Positions 58,763-64,000 of a stretch of DNA of 64,000 bases are shown here, one piece after another (within the stretch, counting starts at the first letter, position 1; each line of letters opens with the position of its first letter). Under the pieces are notes generated by a model. It searched no databases and was not told the origin of the DNA. It worked only from the letters and a program-made list of their open reading frames with translations. The position numbers and the translations under genes are program-made. Source of the stretch: Bacteroides acidifaciens (lineage in GTDB: Bacteria > Bacteroidota > Bacteroidia > Bacteroidales > Bacteroidaceae); NCBI RefSeq assembly GCF_024623065.1, contig NZ_JANJZR010000016.1, positions 1-64,000 of the forward strand, read 5' to 3'.

Positions 58763-61700
58763 TTAGAATGTAAAGTGAACGCCACACATGAAAGTGCGTG
58801 CAGTAGGATAAGAACAGAAGTTGTATCCCGGGGTGAACGTTCCTCCCGCATAGTCTACATTATAACCGTGATAGCCGGTGAATGTGTGAAGATTCTGTGC
58901 TGATACGTATAAGCGTACATCAGATACATATTTGCCAAACCACTCGTTGGGGAGGTTGTAGCCCAATTCTACATTGGCAATCTTCCAATAGGCTGCGTTC
59001 TGAATCTTGCGTGAGCTGAAGAGGTCGTTCCAACCCAAGCTGGCACTGTTGGTGACATAGGTGCGTGGCACGTTGGAAAGGTAAGTGCTGCCGTCTTCGC
59101 TAAAGCGGTTGGCATCGAGCATACCTACCTCTTTGTTTCCCCATCCGTAGCAAGAGTTAAGCGAGTTGTAGATGTCGTCGCTGACGTGATAGTTCAGCGC
59201 ACCGAAGGTAGCAATGCTCAAGTCGAAACGCTTGTATTCAAAACGGGCATTAAGACCGAAATGAATCTTAGGCATACCGCTGCCCAGCACCACTTGGTCG
59301 TTGGCGTCTATTTTGCCGTCAGGTTTACCGTCCGGTCCGCTTACGTCCTTATAGAGGCAGTCACCAATCTGGGCACCCTCTTGAGTGGCGTGGTTGTCCA
59401 AGTCTTCCTGTGTGCGGGCAATGCCCTCATAAGCCCAGCCGTAGAACTGGCCTATTTCTTGACCCACATTGGTAATGTATGCTCCGGAGATGTAAGAGTC
59501 GGTACCAAAGCCTAGTGAAGTTACGCGGTTGCGCAATGTGCTGAGGTTGGCCGAAATTTCATACTTGAAGTCACGATCACGGTTACGGTAGGTAGCCGAG
59601 AACTCAAAACCGGAGTTGTTCATCGAGGCGGCATTCATCGTAACGGTGGTATTGGATACACCAGCCTGTTCGGGAACAGGGACAGCATATAGCAGGTCTT
59701 CGCTGGTATTCTTGTACCATTCGGCTGTGAATTCCAAGCGATTGTTAAACAAGGCAAGGTCGACACCCACGTTGTAGGTCTTCTTTTTCTCCCATGCCAA
59801 GTTACTGTCCACGAAAGTGGAAACGGCAGAACCGGTCACTACGTTACCGTTGAAATTGTAAGTCATGTTGTTGCGCGACATGACAGCCTGATACATATAC
59901 TCGCCGATATTCTCGTTACCGAGTTCACCATAACTGGCACGCACCTTGAACAGGTTTACAACATTTTGGTCGAAGGGGAAGAATTTTTCTTTGTCGAAAC
60001 GCCAACCCACAGAGACGGAAGGGAAAGTTCCCCAACGGATATTTCTGGTCAGGCGGGAACTGCCATCCCGGCGCACTGTTGCTGAGAATAAGTATCTGTC
60101 ATCGTAATTGTAATTGATACGACCGATGTAAGAAAGGATTGAATGCTTGTATTCGTAGCTGTTAGAATACGTATCGGAAGCATTCTGGAGCTGTAGGAAA
60201 TAAGGCTCGGTGAAGTTGATCCCCCATCCGGTCAGCAGGTCGGTATCTTCTTCTTCGTAAGTCTGGCCTGCCAATACGTTAATGTGATGCTTGCCTATCG
60301 TGCCATCGTAAGTAATCACGTTCTCTATTAAAGCATCCGAATAGTCGCGCGACCCTTTGGTGAGTCGTTCGTTGCTCTTGGCCAAGTACACACGGTTGCT
60401 TTGCACCCATGCAGGAATCCAAGTAAAGTCCTTGCAATGGGTTTTGCTGTAAGAGAGGTTGACTTTATAGTTGAGCTTATGATTTTTGTTGTCAACGCCA
60501 ATCATTTTGAGGACATCCACATCAGCAGACCCGGTTCCCACGAAACGATCCACGCGAGTGTTGCGTTTCAGCAGGTTATTTACCAGCAACGGGTTGGAAG
60601 CGGAGATGTCACCATGCACGGTATCGTAGTATACGCCGTAGCCGTAAGCGTCATAATTGAAGTTGTTGGCGATTCCCACCAAGTTGTCAAGTACCCATGT
60701 AGAAGAATCGTATGCCTTGATGGTGGGCTGCATCAGTAAAGTGCCACGCAGCACATTGGTAACATCACCATACAAGCCTTGAACGTATTCGGAAGCATTC
60801 GACAAGCCCATGTTGTCTTGGTCGGAGTGGGAGTAAACAAGGCTGGTCTGGAATTTTATGAACTTAGTCTCCATGATGTTGTTGACACGTGCCGTATAAC
60901 GTTCGTAGTTAGGGCCGGCACCTTCGAGAGTCCCTTTCTGGTTGAAATAGTCTAATGCTATATTATAGGTGTTATGAGCGCCACCTCCGGAGAGGTTCAC
61001 ATTGTGGTTTTGACGGATACCCGTTTTGAATACTTCGTCAAACCAGTTAGTATTGGTGTTATCCTGGAAATGGTATTTTCCGGTTTCGCTGTCAAACTTG
61101 TATCCTGTTGGCAACGGAGTGTTGGAGTTTGCGGCCGCCTGACCGATGTACTGGCTGTATTGGTCAGCATTCATTACATCATAGACATCCTTAGGGATAT
61201 TATCCACACCGAAGTATCCATTGTAATCCACTTTCAGCGGTTGGTCTTTTTGTCCGCGTTTGGTAGTGATGATAATCACACCATTGGCAGCGCGCGAACC
61301 GTAGATGGCAGCAGCCGAAGCATCCTTCAGTACTTGGATGGTTTCAATATCGTTTGAGGAGAAATCGCGAATGGAAGTTCCCATGGGAACACCGTCGATA
61401 ACATAAAGAGGAGAGGTGTCACCGAAAGACCCGACACCACGTATGCGAACGGTAGGATCGGCACCAGGCTGTCCGTCGGAGGTGATTTGCACACCGGAAA
61501 CCTTACCTTCGAGCATGGTGGAGATGTTGGAGTTTGATGTCTGTTTCAAGGCTTCCGCATCTACCACGGCAACAGAACCGGTTAAGTCGGACTTCTTTTG
61601 TGTACCGTAACCTACGACAACCACTTGTTCAAGCATCTTATTATCGGCTTGCAACTGGATGCCTTCAATAATAGCACGATTGCGAACAGCTACTTCACGT

Positions 61701-61972
61701 TCCTTGAAGCCCACATAGCTTATCAAAAGGGTAGAGTTTCCGGGAACCTCCAGTTGGAAGTTTCCGTTTAAGTCGGTGATGGTTCCGCCTTGTCCATTTT
61801 TAACCCTGACAGTAGCCCCTGGCATGGGTTCACCTTGTTCGTCGATAACTTGACCACGAACCTTGATAGTCGGAGACTGTGCCACGGTAGCCATTGCAGG
61901 TGTAGGATACACCGATATGCCACCAAAGGTGCACAGACTAAGCATTACGGAAAAAAATAAATGTTTCCTCAT
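58763..61972 (-). CDS. susC-like: SusC/RagA-family TonB-dependent outer-membrane transporter
   Basis: 1069 residues. After a signal peptide there is a CarboxypepD_reg-like domain (about 37-112, KVRGQVIDEQGEPMPGATVRVK, DLNGNFQLEVPG). The SusC marker VVVVGYGTQKKSDLTGSVAVVD follows, then the plug (LEGKVSGVQITSDGQPGADPTVRIRGVGSFGDTSPLYVIDGVP, NDIETIQVLKDASAAAIYGSRAANGVIIITTKRG) and a 22-strand barrel ending CGVHFTF. It imports arabinan oligosaccharides using TonB energy, with SusD as lid. It heads the PUL operon; the HTCS gene lies 302 bases upstream on the same strand. Confidence 0.96.
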   Translation of the reverse strand: MRKHLFFSVMLSLCTFGGISVYPTPAMATVAQSPTIKVRGQVIDEQGEPMPGATVRVKNGQGGTITDLNGNFQLEVPGNSTLLISYVGFKEREVAVRNRAIIEGIQLQADNKMLEQVVVVGYGTQKKSDLTGSVAVVDAEALKQTSNSNISTMLEGKVSGVQITSDGQPGADPTVRIRGVGSFGDTSPLYVIDGVPMGTSIRDFSSNDIETIQVLKDASAAAIYGSRAANGVIIITTKRGQKDQPLKVDYNGYFGVDNIPKDVYDVMNADQYSQYIGQAAANSNTPLPTGYKFDSETGKYHFQDNTNTNWFDEVFKTGIRQNHNVNLSGGGAHNTYNIALDYFNQKGTLEGAGPNYERYTARVNNIMETKFIKFQTSLVYSHSDQDNMGLSNASEYVQGLYGDVTNVLRGTLLMQPTIKAYDSSTWVLDNLVGIANNFNYDAYGYGVYYDTVHGDISASNPLLVNNLLKRNTRVDRFVGTGSADVDVLKMIGVDNKNHKLNYKVNLSYSKTHCKDFTWIPAWVQSNRVYLAKSNERLTKGSRDYSDALIENVITYDGTIGKHHINVLAGQTYEEEDTDLLTGWGINFTEPYFLQLQNASDTYSNSYEYKHSILSYIGRINYNYDDRYLFSATVRRDGSSRLTRNIRWGTFPSVSVGWRFDKEKFFPFDQNVVNLFKVRASYGELGNENIGEYMYQAVMSRNNMTYNFNGNVVTGSAVSTFVDSNLAWEKKKTYNVGVDLALFNNRLEFTAEWYKNTSEDLLYAVPVPEQAGVSNTTVTMNAASMNNSGFEFSATYRNRDRDFKYEISANLSTLRNRVTSLGFGTDSYISGAYITNVGQEIGQFYGWAYEGIARTQEDLDNHATQEGAQIGDCLYKDVSGPDGKPDGKIDANDQVVLGSGMPKIHFGLNARFEYKRFDLSIATFGALNYHVSDDIYNSLNSCYGWGNKEVGMLDANRFSEDGSTYLSNVPRTYVTNSASLGWNDLFSSRKIQNAAYWKIANVELGYNLPNEWFGKYVSDVRLYVSAQNLHTFTGYHGYNVDYAGGTFTPGYNFCSYPTARTFMCGVHFTF

Positions 61973-62182
61973 TTTTAAAAGTATTAAGGTTGTAAATTTG
62001 ATGGATTAGATTGTTGTGCAATAGGGGAAAGGTTGAATTCAGCCGATGCTATGCACGATGCGACAGCCATTTTCTTGTCATTCTTCATAATATTAATATT
62101 AGATAAACTTAAAAAATGCATGGTTCTTTCCCAAAGGATTGAGCACCAATTGCATGGCAAAAATATGGCATTGATTGTAAAT

Positions 62183-62216
62183 GAGGGTGGACAAACGTGT
62201 TTTAGAGGTGGATAAA
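62183..62216 (-). promoter_or_regulatory. GGTGGA direct repeats 21 bases apart upstream of susC
   Basis: GGTGGACAAA (62186-62195) and GGTGGATAAA (62207-62216), plus-strand reading, are direct repeats spaced exactly 21 bases, two helical turns. AraC-type domains of hybrid two-component regulators bind such direct repeats upstream of susC promoters. The site lies about 215 bases from the susC start codon. The rest of 61973-62274 is AT-rich leader; I see no gene and no clear -7 box. Confidence 0.5.
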
Positions 62217-62274
62217 AGCATTTTAAGTGTAAAAGGAGACAGCTTATTATGTGAAATTATTGTTTTAGGTAAAA

Positions 62275-64000
62275 CTATTCTTCCTTATTAAGTAGTGAAC
62301 TTGGTGTCGTATTGAAGTATTTGGTGAAGCACCTTGTAAAATATTTCGGATCATTGAACCCGACTTCATAAGATATTTCCGCAATATTCATATTCTTTGA
62401 TTCCCGATTCTTCAGAATCAGTTCGCGTGCTATATTCAACCGATAATTTCTGATAAACTGTCCGGCAGATTGTCCGATGAGGCTTTGCAGCTTTTTATTC
62501 AGCAGACTTTTGCTCACTCCGACCGCTTCGCTAAAATCACTTACCTCAAAATAAGAATTCTTATAATTCTCCTTGATGACCTCCATTACATGATTCAGAA
62601 ACTTCTTATCTCCGGATTCCTCTTCTATATTTAGTACATCCACATCCATGTTGAGTGTGAATTTTCGCTGATACCGCTTCCTGTTTTCCAAGATATTCTG
62701 AATACGTGTCAAGAGCAAAGTCTCATCAAATGGCTTCAGCAGATACTCATCCACTCCCATACGATAACTTTCCAAGCGTGTTTCTTGCGAGGTCTTGGCA
62801 GTCAGCATCAAGAAAGGTATGTGTGAAATGGCAAAAGTATCCTTCACACGGCGGGAGAGCTCAATGCCATCCATTACAGGCATCATCAAGTCACTGATGA
62901 TAAAATCCACCGGGTTGCTGTAAAGAATATTTATTGCCTCTTCGCCGTTTGATGCCTCTAGCACATTGTACTGTTCACGGAGAATGGAACGGATGTATCC
63001 CCGCATATCTACATTGTCTTCTACCACTAGAATCGTCAAAGCTTCTTTCTCTTTGGAGGGCTCAGAAGCCGGGACAGGATTGGATGAAGAACCGTTAGAA
63101 TCAATGATTATTAACTTATCATTCTTTTCTTCTTCCTGTTGCAAGGGGAGGAGAAGGCGGAAAGAACAGCCCGCAAGACGATTGTTACGCACTTTGATTT
63201 CTCCACCGTGCATCTGCACGATTCGTTTGCAGAGATAAAGGCCTATACCTGTTCCCGCCTGTCCGTAAACTGGATACTTCACTTGGTTCTGCGATTGATA
63301 GAAACGATTGAAAATCCTGTTCAGGTCTTCTTCCGGAATGCCCGGTCCCGTATCTCCGACACATATATATAAAGATTCTTTTCCACTCTTGCCAGATGGT
63401 AGTGAAGATATATACAGTGAGACTGTACCTCCATTCGGTGTAAACTTAATTGCATTACTCAACAGATTAGTCACCACTTTACGCATTGCCTCTTCATCAT
63501 ACAGAATCTCCGGTGTTTCCATCCGATAATATCGTTTCAGCACGACATTCCTTTCCCCTGCAAACACTTCGAAAGGAGTGATTAGCGAATCAATGAATTT
63601 CAGAAAATTCCCCCGCGTCTTGACAATTTCCAGTTTGCCGGATTCCACTTTGCGAAAGTCCATCAACTGATTGACCAGAGACAACAGATATTTCGAATTG
63701 CGCTCTACGAAATGAAGTTGTTCAATCACCTGTGGATTATAACTCAACTTCAATGCACGTTCAATAGGCCCGATAATCAACGTAATCGGCGTTCGGAACT
63801 CATGTGTGATATTCGTAAAGAAAGAAATCTTATCAAGCGTCAGCTCCTGCACTTTGCGCGACATTCGGACCAACTGTGCTTTCTGCTTCGTAATTTTCTC
63901 GTTCTGTTGGGTCAGCATCCGGTTCTGCCGTGATAGTTCTTCAGTCTGATTTTCCAACAAATGTTTCTGTTGCTCCAGTTCGTGCGTGCGTTCTTCCACC
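62275..64000 (-). CDS. Hybrid two-component system regulator (HTCS), C-terminal part only
   Basis: 574 visible residues; the frame is open to the window edge, so the N-terminal Reg_prop/Y_Y_Y sensor is outside. Visible in order: coiled coil (1-50), HisKA with phospho-acceptor His66 in FTNITHEFRTPITL, HATPase_c (NLLSNAIKFTPNGG, GDTGPGIPEEDLNRIFNRFY, GTGIGLYLCKRIV), a receiver with Asp370 in DFIISDLMMPVMDG and LLKPFDE, and an AraC-type double helix-turn-helix to the end (LNKKLQSLIGQSAGQFIRNYRLNIARELIL, IAEISYEVGFNDPKYFTRCFTKYFNTTPSSLL). It is a one-protein sensor kinase and transcription factor that activates the adjacent susC operon, as the HTCS does in the B. thetaiotaomicron arabinan PUL. 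Confidence 0.93.
   Translation of the reverse strand, partial: VEERTHELEQQKHLLENQTEELSRQNRMLTQQNEKITKQKAQLVRMSRKVQELTLDKISFFTNITHEFRTPITLIIGPIERALKLSYNPQVIEQLHFVERNSKYLLSLVNQLMDFRKVESGKLEIVKTRGNFLKFIDSLITPFEVFAGERNVVLKRYYRMETPEILYDEEAMRKVVTNLLSNAIKFTPNGGTVSLYISSLPSGKSGKESLYICVGDTGPGIPEEDLNRIFNRFYQSQNQVKYPVYGQAGTGIGLYLCKRIVQMHGGEIKVRNNRLAGCSFRLLLPLQQEEEKNDKLIIIDSNGSSSNPVPASEPSKEKEALTILVVEDNVDMRGYIRSILREQYNVLEASNGEEAINILYSNPVDFIISDLMMPVMDGIELSRRVKDTFAISHIPFLMLTAKTSQETRLESYRMGVDEYLLKPFDETLLLTRIQNILENRKRYQRKFTLNMDVDVLNIEEESGDKKFLNHVMEVIKENYKNSYFEVSDFSEAVGVSKSLLNKKLQSLIGQSAGQFIRNYRLNIARELILKNRESKNMNIAEISYEVGFNDPKYFTRCFTKYFNTTPSSLLNKEE

Noticed and set aside
1-64000. CRISPR array, tRNA or rRNA gene, integrase/transposase or phage module
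   Set aside because: No regularly spaced repeats with variable spacers, no cloverleaf I could recognise and no recombinase-like ORF were found.

Overview
The window is a chromosomal segment of a gut Bacteroides-type bacterium (phylum Bacteroidota). The evidence is a SusC/SusD pair, SusE/F-position and GH lipoproteins with Cys-type signal peptides, a hybrid two-component regulator, ECF sigma/anti-sigma genes, promoters with the Bacteroides TAnnTTTG box, a PPi-type phosphofructokinase, and a NUDIX-type AraR. I recognise no tRNA, rRNA, CRISPR array, insertion sequence or prophage.

Layout. (1) 1-1104: three small genes, one encoding a carboxypeptidase-regulatory-like domain and two encoding tiny membrane proteins; the first has lost a usable start codon. 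(2) 1157-7734: a plus-strand pectin-type degradation block of GH105, DUF2264 (GH154-like), GH28 and GH35. GH28 is broken by one missing T in a T run. The GH105 operon and the GH35 gene share a promoter/operator element with identical internal spacing. (3) 7907-16129: a patatin-Omp85 autotransporter, then a divergent RND efflux operon (adaptor, pump, outer-membrane channel). (4) 16130-16717: a noncoding block packed with palindromes, followed by a 6-bladed beta-propeller lipoprotein. (5) 17905-24157: RecD2 helicase, PPi-phosphofructokinase, GH25 muramidase and PrmA, with two conspicuous palindromic intergenic repeats. (6) 24310-27288: a secreted Trp/Gly- and Ser/Arg-rich protein with a FadL-like barrel. 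(7) 27487-34471: a nucleoside/guanine deaminase, an ECF sigma/anti-sigma/unknown/beta-barrel operon, a Gfo/Idh/MocA oxidoreductase, a solute-binding-like lipid-side protein and a putative porin. (8) 34593-37771: a four-subunit 2-oxoacid:ferredoxin oxidoreductase operon with a TPR gene and a 57-residue membrane protein missing from the ORF track. (9) 37863-38811: an apparent immunity-type gene remnant and a DUF456 membrane protein. (10) 38884-64000: arabinan and L-arabinose catabolism on the minus strand.

How the last region works: the hybrid sensor (62275 to beyond the right edge) probably senses arabinan oligosaccharides and switches on SusC, SusD, a surface glycan-binding protein and a surface GH43 endo-arabinanase. 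A second operon, preceded by paired AraR-like dyads, carries an aldose 1-epimerase, a sodium/sugar symporter, AraR, AraD, AraA, AraB, a GH127/146 enzyme and a GH51 enzyme. Transketolase and RpiB follow, under their own promoter, and feed xylulose-5-phosphate into the pentose phosphate pathway. The gene order matches the arabinan/arabinose locus I know from B. thetaiotaomicron, but it is more compact, with one SusC/D pair and one endo-acting enzyme.

The less explained signals are the 57-residue membrane protein inside the 2-oxoacid oxidoreductase operon, the palindrome-dense block at 16154-16521, the interlocked inverted repeats at 16345-16422 and 23208-23288, the shared promoter element at 1157 and 5186, and the internal duplication in the arabinan-binding lipoprotein. 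All family assignments are from reading the sequence and recalled family motifs; no database search was run.
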